A DNA stretch of 64,000 nucleotides from Chamaea fasciata (Eukaryota > Chordata > Aves > Passeriformes > Sylviidae): contig JARCOQ010000005.1 in assembly GCA_029207755.1 (NCBI GenBank), positions 55,393,563 to 55,457,562 on the forward strand, written 5' to 3'. Each line of letters begins with the position of its first letter. Position 1 is the stretch's first letter. The notes beneath the pieces were generated by a model. That model made no database searches and had not been told where the DNA came from. It saw nothing but the letters and a program-made list of their open reading frames with translations. The position numbers and the translations under genes are program-made. Below are positions 50,103 to 62,399 of this stretch, piece by piece.

Positions 50103-53100
50103 ATGGCCACGGCACAAAGACTTCTCATCACTATGTCCTGCGACACCAGCACTCACCGGACGTTGCCTGTGTTCCTTCTTCTGGGTTTGCTAGCCGGGAT
50201 TGCTGTCACGCACCCAGCTGTAGGCAGAGCTAATGGCACATTGCTGGAGAGAGGATGGCAATCTCTGCTGTCCAGGTCCATGGCTGGGATGTCAGGGGAG
50301 AAGGCAGATGTGAACTGGGAGAGTGACTATTTGCTAGGAATCAAGAGGCAGCGGAGGCTTTACTGCAACGTGGGCATCGGGTTTCACCTTCAAATCCTCC
50401 CAGACGGAAGGATAAGCGGAGTTCACAATGAAAACCAATACAGTGAGTTGCATCCAGAAATGAAATAGAATAGATGTCACTTAATTGCTGTGAACTCTAG
50501 TAATTACCCTTCACAGAGTGCAAATGTTATGACTTGATATTATTAATCTGTGCTGCATCTGTTGCCTTTTAAAAGTCTCTGGGATCAATAAACATGAGAA
50601 CCCTTCAGGCTGAAATGTGGGACAAAATGCTTAGAAAAATTTACATAGAATTTATTTTTACCTGCTTTGCTGCACAGATGAGAAAAGACAAACCAGGTTG
50701 AAAACCGACTCTCTGCTGCATTTTCTTGCTCTCACCTTCTCATTTGTCTTTTGAATCCAGGAGGTTTTAGCTGAGTCCAAAGGGCCAAAAGCATGATTCT
50801 TGAATCCTAGCTGACCAGTATTTTTGGGACACTCAGTGTGTCCCATGGAAGGGATTTGCTGGTCCTGGTTTGCTCATGCTTGTGGGTGCTGTTCTGTTAC
50901 CCTAAGAATTAAGGAAAGTATTAGTCATGTGGATTTAAATTTCCTGTAGAGGGCAGTTTGTAAAATCTTTTGCAGCAGATGACATGAGGGACCTCAAAAT
51001 GCAAGCCATACTTTTTAAGGCTCAGAAAAAACCTTTTGTAAGTATAGCATATAACTATTACCATTTTTAGCATAGCATAAAAATCATTTTCTTATTGCAA
51101 AGGTCCGGAGTTTGGCAGATCAAAAGAGTTTGATAAAGCAAAAGGCTTATACAGAATGCGATTACAATTCTAGAATAATTATTTGCAAATCCTGTGACAT
51201 GTAGGAAAAGCCAAGATCTTCTCTGTGTATATTTATTTTGCTGCATTAGGGATATAACTCTTATAAAGAAAAATATGACAAGTTTGTTAGGGTTTAAAAA
51301 AAGATATCTGAATTGCCTTCCATTAGCTCTAGATTCTGTGATAACACTCCTATTAAACTTCATGTTTTTCAGGTCTCTTTGAAATATCCACTGTAGAAAG
51401 AGGTGTTGTAAGTCTTCTTGGTGTGAAAAGTGCTCTCTTCATTGCAATGAACAGCAAGGGCAGGTTGTATGGGACGGTAAGTACAAGTGCAAGTAGCTTT
51501 TCAGTTTAAACAAAAAAGGTTTTGATGTGGTTTGTTTTGGTTTAGTGTTTTGCTTTGTTTGTTTGGATTTAGTTTGTTTTGGTTTTGTTTGTTTCAGTCT
51601 TTTCCTTATGGAAATCTCTGATTACAAGCAGAGAAAATAGCCCTGGTGTTACAGGGAGCCTGCCCAGCCTGCTGTCATCAGTGCTATTTAATGCAACGAG
51701 CAGCGAGGCTGTTTCGGGGCTGGAGTTTTAAAGCTTTCCTCTAAGACTGTACAGGGGACACCTTAGGAAAATGAACATATTCTGCAAGTAGTACAGATTA
51801 ATTAGACGGCTTCTTCTAAGGTCACAGGGGTGCAAACACATTGTAGTAAAGCTGAGTCTGGTTGATTCCATCCTGCATTGCATTGTGTGTAGGAGAGGCA
51901 CAATTATAGCTATTTCCAATGGCTACCCTTAGTTAAATAATGAGCACATGCTCCCTGCTACCAAAAACAACCGCACCATCAAGAATAAATAGGAAGTCTA
52001 CCCTACAAGGTCAACATGTGTGGCTGGGGTTATTTTAATGATCAGTTTTGTGAGATCAGTTGCAAAGGATGAGAAAATAATAATAACTATTAACAATGGT
52101 ATGCAAATCATACTGAAACACCATCATCCTCATCTAGATGATTTCCTATCTATATGCAGTTTTACCTCTGAGATGTGAGCAACACATCTCCAGTCCCAAC
52201 ATCCAGCAGAAAAAGTGCTTGTTAGGAGGTAGGTGCACTTGAAAGAGGCTGGCTCTGGGCAATAGGCAAAATCAGCCCATCTCAAAGTAATGGATGGCAC
52301 TGGTTGTATCAATCTCTTTCGTCAAGGAACAGCAGAGTCCTTTCCTTGGAACAGCTGTAATTTCAACAAAGCATTGCAATTGTTTAAAAGAATGCCAAAT
52401 GTTGTGAGGGACCTAACCTGACTGATTCCTTCTCACACTCATAATGACAGTAGGACACTTTAAGGTCCCACTTCAGGAATATTCTTTCAATCACAAGTGA
52501 TCATAAGCACCTGAATAGTGCCTCAAGTTCAACTGCTTTACTTAGCTGGGTGTTCCTAAAGAAGTCCAGGGTCTGGCTTCAGAAATCTCTTTGATTTTTT
52601 TCCCCCCACTTTCAATAGAGTTTTGTTTATCTTCAAAGACACTTTCAAAAGCTGTAAGAGATTTGCATTTTCCCTTGCACAGCACGATGCCTTAAGGTAA
52701 ACTCTTACAGGCTTTGCGTGGTCTTATCACACAGATGCCCACAAAGAACTGTTTTGGTGGCATCTCATGTGCCAGACATTTGAAGTCAGAGAATTATTCT
52801 GCTTTCTTTTAATTTCCTCTGCATTTGTCTTGTGTTTGTCCTTGCACCTCCTCTCCCAAATAACTCCCTCTACTTGGATTTTCATGTTTTGACATGGAGA
52901 AAAATCAAACTATTTTCCCAGCTTAGAACCGGCTGCATAGTTAAATATTACTAATGGTTTAAGAAAGAAAAGATTTAATGCTAACCAAATCTCTTATTCA
53001 AGCAAGCAGTTGTCCCTGCTTCCAAACAGTTTTCCAAACACTGCTGTTTGGAAGAGCTCTGAAGGTTTCGACAGCCATCTTATCACTTTTTTAATAAATG

Positions 53101-53637
53101 ATGGAACTTCTGGCAGAGGGGAGGTCTTAAAACTGTTGTTTGGGCAAGAGGGTGTGATGCTGACAGAAATCATTACTTGCAAATAAAATGAAGAAATCCA
53201 TGATTTGTAATGAATTAACTCGATCTGCCACAGGAAATACACAGCCCATTATCTGGACAGGTGGCATCTGAGTTCATCTGACACCAAATTAGCACCGAGG
53301 AGGGAGATTTATTGTTGGCCGCAGTGGCTGCGGCACCACCTGTCGCACACTGCAACGAGCCCTGGTGTAAAAATGCAAGGAGGAAAAATGACCTGGGCCA
53401 CGGTGGAATATTGATTGTACCTGATTTGAATCCCCACCCCCTGCCCTTGCTGTTCCTTAGGCTGTTTTCCAAGATGAGTGCAAGTTCAAGGAAACCTTGC
53501 TGCCCAACAACTACAACGCGTATGAATCCAACATTCACCGTGGCGCTTACATAGCCCTGAGCAAACACGGCAGGGTGAAGAGAGGAAACAAGGTTTCTCC
53601 TGCCATGACAGTGACCCACTTCTTACCAAGAATATGA
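50103..53637 (+). CDS. FGF6: Fibroblast growth factor 6 (3 exons)
   Basis: FGF6 is a secreted heparin-binding growth factor of the FGF4/FGF6 subfamily, expressed in muscle lineage and signalling through FGFR1c/FGFR4. Exons are 50103-50442, 51373-51476 and 53461-53637, giving 621 nt (206 aa plus TGA) against 208 in human. The middle exon is exactly 104 nt, the usual FGF size, and all junctions are GT-AG. Residues 21-35 form the hydrophobic signal segment, and Asn44-Gly-Thr is an N-glycosylation sequon. The trefoil core starts near Tyr76, with [19 protein letters not shown] at 79-97. Gln83 and the RISG sequence favour FGF6 over FGF4. Exon 3 carries the heparin-binding [11 protein letters not shown] stretch and ends THFLPRI. 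The ATG at 50103 is chosen because the sequence after it aligns with human MALGQKLFITMS; its Kozak context is only fair (C at -3, G at +4). A neighbouring FERRY3 in the same orientation supports orthology. Confidence 0.97.
51515..51602. repeat. T/G-rich low-complexity tract in FGF6 intron 2
   Basis: Repeated TTTGTTT and TTTTGG units with no strict period. No coding potential. Confidence 0.8.
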
Positions 53638-53699
53638 GCACCAGCACAACAGAAGATGAAATCCCAGGACAAACTGTTTCATTTTGCACATGGGGAATA

Positions 53700-56114
53700 A
53701 TCTCCCAGGTAAAGTATTTATACTGGTCATTCAAAAAACAAAAAGAAATCTCTCTGTGTATGTGTATATTTGGATAAAAATATTTGTACTAGATTCATCA
53801 CATAGCATATATAGTACAATGTTGCTGCTCTTCTACTCGGTACAAATTTTACACGGCTTTGTGCCTCCTTTGGTGCTGTACAGAGAAAAATGCAAGCTGG
53901 AGTGCAAAGGAAGTTTTTGGAAGATGCGGAATGGCTGTGGGCAACCATCTAATCAATCATAGGTGATTTACTAAATATTATTTACCTCAGATAATAACCT
54001 CTTAGTAGTGCGCTGTTTACATATCATGGGCCAAATCACCCGATGATTTTGCTTCACCAGAGCTTCAGGCAGTTCACTCCATCTGAATACCTGCCTGCAC
54101 CCCCTTCCACAGACTGTGTCCTATCCTGTAAAGTCCTCAACCTGTTTTGATCATTAAGGTGCCAATTCCACAACTGTTTTTACACAAGCAAACTGTCTTT
54201 TCCCTGACCCCTTCTGTGTCAGAGGGGATTCTCCAGGGTCTCGTCATGTGGACTGGTTGGCAAAATGAAGACCTACAATCAATTTCCTATGCGAAGGGCC
54301 ACAGGATAAATCACAGATGGGTCTCAAATGCAAAACTGATTTGGAGCTGAGGATTTTGAATGGCATTTTGTGAGCTTAGTTTAGACTTACCTCCAATATA
54401 GATGTGTACATCTTTAATATTAATATTTGTATATATATAGACATGGGATGAGTGAGTGTGCATCTATGCAATGACATACTTTTAATGAATCAATCATCCC
54501 AGTCTCCTGATGCCCAGGTGCCTTTATATAAAAGAAAAGAAATATTTAAAGACATTCTATTTCATTTAGCCTGAATGTTGTTAATCTCTAGGAACCTGAA
54601 TTGGTCTGTGGGGTGCATGCTATAAGACATATGAAATTCATGAAAGCTTCCAGCAAAGGGTTATTTTAGAAAACCTCTGTGTTTAATTTTCACTGTCTTA
54701 AGTATATTTGATTCTTCTCTATCATACCTCCCTGAGATATGAAGGACAGAGAAAGAAGGAGGCTACACAAGCTTACCTTCCCATGTTGGGAGAGGGGAAT
54801 TCATGCCATAATTCCAATTTCTGTCACTTGCAAAGCATCAGTTTCAAAGACAACACAGCAAGTTATATGAAACACTCTTCAAAGCTCTCCTAGAAGCTAT
54901 ACAAATGGCACATAACCTTGCTATTTTGACAACCCTTTTTGAGATCACCAATGAAGCTGCATTCTCCATGCCTTTGAAAGAGTATTTTAAGAGACCCTAA
55001 GTCAATAGTCACTATAAATGTCAGTTGCCAGAAGCCTTGGGATTCCTGCATTGGTGGCGTGCTCCTAAATTTGAAACTAGATTCAATGCAATGTCAGAGC
55101 ATGAGCATTTTCAGCATAGATGGACCATGCTGCTGCAGAAGTGAATATCTGAGTGCAAGATTATCTCCCACGTCCAGCCAAAATGGGGCTATGTCCAGCC
55201 TTGACATGCCATTCTATTTGCAGGGACTGTCTATTCATGATGAATTTGAGCCTTCTGACATGCATGAGAGACACTGTCAGGGCCAGATCCTCAGCTGGAG
55301 TAAATCTGCCCAGGAAAACTATCAGTTTATAGCTGCAGAAGATTTGGCCCAAAGAACACACCCACAAGGATGTACTCACCACCACCATTCCTGAGAAGCT
55401 GTCAAGGGAATTGTTTTGTGAACAAGATACAGTTTTCCAGCATCTCTAGTGTGACTTATACTTGAATTTATCTGGTTCAAATGTAAGTGATGATCACAGT
55501 GTATATGAAAAGCAAAAAAAGAGTGGAATGCTGCTCACAGTACAGGAATGGGATGCTTTGGAAGGAAAGGAATTGAAAGGAATTGTTCTTCATTTTCTGG
55601 TCTTGCAGTACTTCAGAGAGAAGCCAAGATGACACACTTTGTTCATCCACAACGTGTGCAGCAGTTTGCTTTGGAAAAATGTGCATTTGAAATGAAAATC
55701 AGGATGTTTTGAGTGGGGAAAGAGTGGGTGAAAGAAAAGTTTGGAGGGTATCAGGCAGTACAATGGCCTAGAATCCTTTAAGGTGCAGAGAGTTGTGCTG
55801 AAATACATTACCTGGCAACCTGTATCCTGGTGTTATATTCCTAACTGTTTTTGAAATGAAGTTTGAAGGAGTATGGAAGAGTCCAAGGATGTAGAAGGAA
55901 ACAGAGTTCAAATGCTGGCACACAAGTTTGTTTCTGATCGCAGCTTAATCCAGCATCCTTATGACAGGATAAAGTCTGTTCCCTCTTAAACCAGGGCAGC
56001 CTAGAGAAAGTGATTGTTGCCCGGACTGGTAAGCATTGGGACAGCTGGCACAGAAGGTGGGAATCAGACTCACTGGCTCCATTTTGCACACACTGGTCAA
56101 GCAAGGACAACTGT
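53700..56114. other. Region downstream of FGF6, possibly 3' UTR in part
   Basis: AT-rich unique sequence following the FGF6 stop. No convincing AATAAA lies within the first several hundred bases, so the 3' UTR may be long. Overlapping AATAAA hexamers occur at 57189-57199. The palindromic repeat at 55280-55350 is the only recognised element. Confidence 0.45.
55280..55350. repeat. Old palindromic (MITE-like) repeat downstream of FGF6
   Basis: The segment opens with GGGCCAGATCCTCAGCTGG and closes with GCAGAAGATTTGGCCC, an imperfect inverted repeat of 71 bases. GGGCCARATCCTCAGCTGGTGTAAAT and its palindrome are recalled as a common short repeat of turtle, crocodile and bird genomes; that family assignment is from memory. 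A single GGGCCAAATC tip also occurs near 54028. Confidence 0.5.
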
Positions 56115-56380
56115 AGACCAGGTCACAGGAAGTCAGGACAAGAGGAAATGTCCTCAAGCTGTGCCAGGGCAGGTTCAGGTTGGACATCAGGAAGAATTTC
56201 TTCACTGAAGGGGTGCTCAGGCATTGGATCAGGCTGCCCAGAGAGGTGATGGACTCACCATCCCTGGAAATGTTCAGGAAATGACTGGCTCTGCTCTGGT
56301 TGACAAGGTGGGGATTTGTCAAAGGTTGGAATTGATGATCTTGGAGGTGTTTTCCAACCTCAGTCATTCTGTGATTCTGT
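56115..56380 (+). mobile_element. CR1: CR1 3' fragment
   Basis: AAGTCAGGACAAGAGGAAATG, AGGTTGGACATCAGGAAG and GTGCTCAGGCATTGGATCAGG lead to the tail CATTCTGTGATTCTGTAA. It is the same subfamily as the copy at 23075-23268. Confidence 0.85.
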
Positions 56381-58164
56381 AAATCTGTTTAGTCACAGAC
56401 TGCTAGACTGAGACTGTTCTTACGAACTGCAGACCCTTTTGGATGCAGTTTTAGTGGGCATTTGGAAAGCCCCATCAGTCACTCTGCTGAGTTACTCTTT
56501 ACATCACTGCTTTTTTTCCTCATTACACCTCAATGCCAGCCAGATTAACCTGGAAATCACAGCTGAAATCAAAGAAGGGTATGTGACTACGTAAAAAAAG
56601 CTCATGAAACTAAAGGGATTTCCCAAATCAGGGCCAAATTAGGAACTTTAAAACATATCTCATCTCAAGTGTAAGTTAACAGGGGTTATGTCATGGGTTA
56701 TGAGCTTTGAAAACATTGCTGTGAATACTCCACAGCAGCCGGTCATGCCCACATTTTGCACATGGGACTCTCCTGTGGAGTTGGTGCCTATTTTCAGTTT
56801 CTTCTTCCTCAGGCAAAACCCATAACATTCTAAGACTTAATCCACCCCTGTTAGAAAGCAGATTTGGCTGGAACTGAATCATGGTTCTAAATAAATGTAT
56901 TTTTCCTAGGCATGCACACACACACACACACACACAGTGGAAAAGCAGAGTAATATTTGTATACCTCACTAACTATTTCAATTCCAAGATTATATTTTGC
57001 ACAGTAAAATGGTGCCAAAGTTCTCAGATTACTTTTCTTTTCTCTAAAATATACCTCATATTCTGACTCGATATGGACTCACAATTGAGACTGTAAATTT
57101 GCAAGAAACACAAAATTGTCCGATCAATTTTTTGTGAAATTGCTTCTATTTTTATATGTATGTGCTGCGCACAGTAGTTTAATGTATTAATAAAATAAAA
57201 TTTTATACATTTTTGGTAGTGTTTTGACTCTAAATCCCTCTTACCACTTGTTTTTTTCCTTGATTCAGAAATGCTGTGTTAACTCCTCCTCCGAACCTAG
57301 TTTTTATTCACCTCTAGAACCATAGTATGTATTGGTACACTTCAAATTTTTGTAGACTTGAGTGTAATTCAGATTTCTTGCCTGGGAAGTGCCCAGCATC
57401 CTGGGAGGCATGGGCACTTCCCATGCTCCTTTCCCACTCTGTGCTCACAGCTTGGGGGATGAAAAATCTCCCAGAAATTTTGGGGACAAGAGATGGTGGA
57501 TAAGCCTCACACCTCTATGAAGAATAGGAAACATTTTGCTGAGTTTACCTCATTTTCTGCTTCCTCACAGGTGATTCGAAACTTAATAATGTCTCTGTTT
57601 CTATGGAGATATTTAGATGGGAAAGGACTGTTGGAGGGCTTGAATCCAACCTCATAGATGAGTGCAGGACCAACTTCAAAGCTAGGGGAAGACATATCAG
57701 GAAGAATCCCATCTACCCACCTCCTGCAACAAGCCCCTGCAACAGCGTCATGATTCATTAAGCTCTGGATAGCGACTCAAAGGGGATCAAACACACACAG
57801 ATGTCTCAAAAGGGTCACCAGAGCAGCCCATGCTTTGCTGAAAGAGTCTAAGAGGTCTTCTATCAGGTCTTGACACAAGATAGATCAGTCCTGTGCATTG
57901 ACAGAAAGCATCCCTCCTGCTGGAGGTAACTCTTACCAACACAAATGGCTGCAGAAATCACCTGAAGGATTCAGTACCATGAAGGGAAAGGGAAAAAAAA
58001 AGGAAAACAGAAGGCTTTCTGATAGTTCACATGTACAGGATAAGCTCAGGTGAAGCTACACAAAGCTCGGTGGGAGACACAGGTCCATGAACTCTGTGGC
58101 TTCAGTGCAGCCTGAGACCACATTCAGAGCAAGGGGCAGCACCAGTGCCTGTGCTGGGACCCAG
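56381..58164. other. No gene seen
   Basis: Unique sequence with the (CA)11 run and AT-rich stretches. Two overlapping AATAAA hexamers at 57189-57199 could serve a long FGF6 3' UTR but are 3.5 kb from the stop. Confidence 0.45.
56915..56936. repeat. (CA)n microsatellite
   Basis: An uninterrupted run of eleven CA units, likely polymorphic. Confidence 0.95.
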
Positions 58165-58682
58165 AACCCCACCCCCCCTGTGCTGGGCTGAGCCCCCAGT
58201 GTGGGCAGCAGGGGAGGGGGGATTCTGCCCCTCTGCCCCGCTCTGCTGAGACCCCCCTGCAGGGCTGCACCCAGCCCTGGGCCCAGCACAGCAAGGACAG
58301 GGAGCTGCTGGAGCCAGGCCAGAACAGGGACACCAAGGGCATCAGAGGGATGGAGCAGCTCTGCTGGGAGGAAAGGCTGAGGGAATTGGGATTGTTCAGC
58401 CTGGAGAGGAGAAGGCTTTGGGGGGACCTCATTGTAGCCTTACAGTGCCTGAAGGGAGCCCACAGGAAAGATGGAGAGAGACTCTTGACAAGGGCCTGGA
58501 GTGACAGGACGAGGCGCAATGGCTTCACACTGACAGAGAGGAGGTTCAGATTGGATATTAGGAAGAAATTGTGAGGGACTGAGGATGGTAAGGCCCTGGC
58601 ACAGGTTGCCCAGAGAAGCTGTAGCTGCCCCATCCCTGGCAGTGTCCAAGGCCAGGTTGGATGGGGCTCTGAGCAACCTGGG
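58165..58682 (+). mobile_element. CR1: CR1 fragment lacking its 3' tail
   Basis: Forward CR1 very similar to the copies at 8820-9310 and 15350-15780, from the CCCCCCCTGTGCTGGG segment to GCTCTGAGCAACCTGGGG. The last about 80 bases of the element are absent. The high similarity to the other two suggests that all three are fairly young. Confidence 0.9.
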
Positions 58683-58764
58683 GTAAGTATTGGCCATCTA
58701 ATTAAAGATATGCTTATTAAAGGAAATAAACGGCCCCACATCTCTTTTGCATTGGTTTTCTGGG

Positions 58765-58788
58765 TTTTTTTGTTTGTTTGTTTGTTTT
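58765..58788. repeat. (TTTG)n short simple repeat
   Basis: TTTTTTTGTTTGTTTGTTTG, about four TTTG units. Confidence 0.8.
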
Positions 58789-59665
58789 ACTTTTGGCATT
58801 TGCTGAAGCCACTCTGCTCAGCATCAATTTGAGCAACAAGGAGAAAATTAGGTCCCAGATATTTAACTACAGGTGACTTTTTCCCTTCAAAAAATGGCCC
58901 AACTGCAAATTCTTGTGCTCCATGTTGGAATCACAACAACTTGCAGAAGCCAAGAGGACATTTGGTTTCCTTGTCAGAACCCAAGATTAAAGGAGGAAGT
59001 AAGAATCTCTTCCAGCTACTGGATGACCAAAGAGACTCAGGCTAAGATAAAACTCTTAAAACTGGGAATCTCTAGGTTTAATATACGTAATGCAAACTGG
59101 AATTGCAGTGAACTGCAGTGAGCAATCTTGGCTAAGGAAATAGCTGTCATTGGAGAAAAAAAAATTATAAAAACAAACAACCAAGTATGCAGCCACAAGC
59201 AGAGATTTCTTTTTTCTCTGCAGCCAAGCTCTGCATCCAGCTCAGTCCAAAAGCATGTTTGTTTTGGAAGCCATAGGCTGCTGAAAAGCGTTTGGCCAAA
59301 ATCCAAGGGGCCAATAAGTCCAGATGAGCTGAACAGGCTGTGTCCTTGGATCATGAGATTTGAACAAATTATTCAGTCCTGGATCTCATGAGCACATATA
59401 ATTCTTGGTTATTTTTTGTCACAGGGCGTGGACCAAAATGCCTTGATTAGGACTAATTTTTACCCCCCTCACAATTAACTATTTACAACTCACAATTTTA
59501 TTGTATACTTTCATGAACCATAGCTGACAGCTCTGGAATAGCTTCTCCAAGGACAATGAGACCACACCAACTTGCGTCAAACAAGAAATCATTAGGGATG
59601 ATATCTAAAACAACACAGTTTATAATTATATTTGTTTCAGGGCACTCTGGAGAAGAGGTTGGGTG

Positions 59666-59667
<2 letters not shown>

Positions 59668-59696
<29 letters not shown>
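59668..59696. repeat. T29 homopolymer
   Basis: Twenty-nine T in a row on the plus strand, followed by AATG. It could be the A-tail of a minus-strand retroposed sequence, but nothing recognisable precedes it. Confidence 0.95.
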
Positions 59697-59699
<3 letters not shown>

Positions 59700-59964
59700 G
59701 AGAAATGATCCATCCTGACACATTCCAGTTGGCTGGAGCCTCACTTTTTTCCTGGAGTTACTTTGCCTATGACCCGAGCCCAGGACTCACTGGTCTGACA
59801 CAAATCTTCCAGCTTATTGAAGAGTCAAAACCCCAATTATGCAAAAACCCAAAGAAGGGAATTAATGCTAATCAGCATAGGTATCACTCGGTGAGATCAG
59901 GAGCACTTTAACTACTTCAGTTATCCAGTGAGGGACAAGACAGTTTACATCTAACCCAGGGTAA

Positions 59965-60228
59965 AAACACAGGTGGAATGGCTTCAAAGTCACAGAGAGC
60001 AGATTTAGATTGGATATGAGGAAGAAAATCTTCCCTGTGAGGGTGGTGAGGCCCTGGCACAGGGTCCCTAGAGAAGCTGTGGTTGCCCCATCCTGGCAGT
60101 CTCCAAGGCTAGGCTGGATGGGGCTCTGAGCAGCCTGGGATGGTGGAGGAAGGTGTCCCTGCCCTAGGCAGTGGAGTTGGAATGAGATGGGCTGTGAGGT
60201 CCTTTCCAAACCAAGGCACTCTATGATG
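59965..60228 (+). mobile_element. CR1: CR1 3' fragment
   Basis: Forward CR1 with GATATGAGGAAGAAAATCTTCC and GTGAGGGTGGTGAGGCCCTGG, ending CAAGGCACTCTATGATGAC. Confidence 0.88.
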
Positions 60229-61891
60229 ACAATGATTTTACAAAGGCAAATGTCTACAGAAATAGAAGCTGTGGGAAAATGGATATGTATGGGGCATGTC
60301 TGGGTGTCACTTTCTGTAAATCTTGAGTAAATCTGCAGATGTGTTTGTAGATTTTAAAAAGAAACTTGCAGATTGCAAAATAAAAAAGCTCATCTCCAAT
60401 GGGATTTTTTTCCCTACACCCCTATAACAATCAACATGCAGGTCCACAGGCCACCTGGGTGACTGGAATTTCTTGTGCATGACATTTCTCACGTATGTTT
60501 GCATTCTGCACAACCTCAGTTCATGCTGAGATGGTCATCAGCTGGTCATGAAGGTGGTACCTTAAATTGATTTCCATTCTTCCACCAGAAGTGGAGACTG
60601 CGGGAGGAATCAACCGTGGAGCAAAGGGTCATGAAGTGACACCAGTGTCAGAGAGACATAGTCATGTTCAGGGTAGGCAGATGGGCTAAGCAGCCTCTGG
60701 CATGTAAGAAAGTTCATTTGGCATAATAGAAAGGATAATAAAGAAGATTTTTTTTTTTAAATTTTTTTAAAAATTAAGTTGTATTTCTAAATTTTGAAAA
60801 AATCATCAGCAAAGAAATCTTTGCTTTTGGAGAATTGAACAGTTTGATAAGAGTCCAGAACTTCAATAAAGATAAGAAGAACAGCCTGATTTGACTCATT
60901 TGAAAGAGAATGCATTTCCCAACGAGCCCTGGCATGGCATCAGCTTGTGACAGCTGTGAAAATGGCCAAAGATCATTAGGGCCCAGGTGCAGGATCAGTG
61001 TCCCAGCAGCTGATGAACCTTTGCACAATGTGACTCTCAAGTTCCTCCTCGCCAGCAACGTGGCAGGCTGAGAAAGCAACATGAAAAACTATTGTGTCTA
61101 CACTGAAGAAAAAAAAAATGTAGCTGCACATCTACCTGAAAAGTCATTTTGTGAAGGAAAACCTGAATCAGGGACAGAGTTCAAGATATATTTTTGCCAT
61201 ATTTCTGTGCAGTCTCATAAATCTTCCTCAATGTGCTCCCTGTCACAGAAATACCTCAGAAAACAGAACCCAGCTTCTGAAAAAAGATGAACTAACAGAG
61301 TTTAGCTGAAAAAATGAAGCCACTATTACTTGTCTTGCCCTGCTCCTTACAAACTTTGATCTCCAAGTTTCTTTAAAGGACTCCAGAATCAGACTGGTCT
61401 TGCAGTGGCTTAGGGAATCTCTCTTTTTTCCTTGCATTAGAAACACTGAGTACAAAGACAATGTTCAGTCATGACTTTCTTCACTTATTATTTAGGCTTT
61501 TGTGTTAAAAAAGATTACTCTTAAAACTTACAGAGAGCAAAAATTTCTCCAATGAAGTTTTAGTTTCTAAGACATCCCACAAAAAAATAAGTCTCAGAGC
61601 CAAAGAGCAACACCTGCAATTGCACTGAGGCAGCTTGAACCATATCAGTCATATGCTGTTATTACTGTCCCACAGTAAAAGTGCCCTTGGCTGATGATGA
61701 TGTCTGCATATTTTGTCTTCTTGTTTCACTGCATCCCCTTCTCCTTCTTTTCATTTTCCATTCCTAATTTCCTTAGCCTAAGCCTTTTTTATCTCATCTT
61801 CAAGGAGACAGATCTGAGTGAAACATGTGAAACCAAGAGATTGGAGAAAGTTTAAAATTAGGTTACAACAAAATTGATTCTCGATCATTGT
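60229..61891. other. No gene seen
   Basis: Unique AT-rich sequence with homopolymer A and T runs (60750-60770). Only short open frames of up to about 100 codons without recognisable motifs. Confidence 0.5.
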
Positions 61892-61957
61892 CTTCTGCCT
61901 CACAAGGGAAAAAAAACCAAAAACCTTCTGCCTCACAAGGGAAAAAAAACCAAAACC
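61892..61957. repeat. 33-base direct tandem duplication
   Basis: Two nearly identical copies of a 33-base unit (CTTCTGCCTCACAAGGGAAA plus an A/C-rich tail) lie head to tail, with about one difference at the end. This suggests recent slippage or unequal exchange. Confidence 0.9.
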
Positions 61958-62002
61958 ATTTAGTTTATTGGAAACTGCCAATGAATGAAGTGGCAGATGT
62001 CA

Positions 62003-62058
62003 TTGAATCCTAGAAATACTTAGATCAGAAGGGGCTCCTGGACGTTTCTAGTCCAAGC
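62003..62058 (-). mobile_element. CR1: Possible CR1 3'-end fragment
   Basis: CATTGAATCCTAGAAATACTTAG then AAGGGGCTCCTGGACGTTTCTAGTCCAA resembles the inverted 3' end of an older CR1 family (GAAGGGACCTCTGGAGATCATCTAGTCCAA type). It is weak. Confidence 0.4.
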
Positions 62059-62399
62059 TGAGATAACAATGTTGGGAAATAGGAAACTTTAAATAAACTG
62101 AAGAGTTTTCCCAAAATAAAACCATCAGCCTGCTTTTAGGCATCTTGCATGTATTACAATAGGAGATATGTGACTGAAGTGACTTTCTTGTTGAGGCTGT
62201 GTATCTGTGTCCCCAGGATTTCTTAGCACCTGAAAGCAAGCACACCAAGAGAAAAAAGACACTTTCTCAGACGAGACACACTGCCTGGACAGGCAGGTCA
62301 GCAGGACTGGGTTTGCACGGGGCAGATTTCAGAATCCAGACAAACTTCAGGCCTTCCAAGCCTCAACACCAAACCACAACATTTTTCTTCCAGATCTGA

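Noticed and set aside
55059..55394. Open frame of 111 codons downstream of FGF6
   Set aside because: It runs through the palindromic repeat, has no recognisable domain and no splice or start context of note.
57600..57760. Possible old CR1 (GGGAAAGGACTGTTGGAGGG)
   Set aside because: Too diverged to support, and no octamer tail is present.
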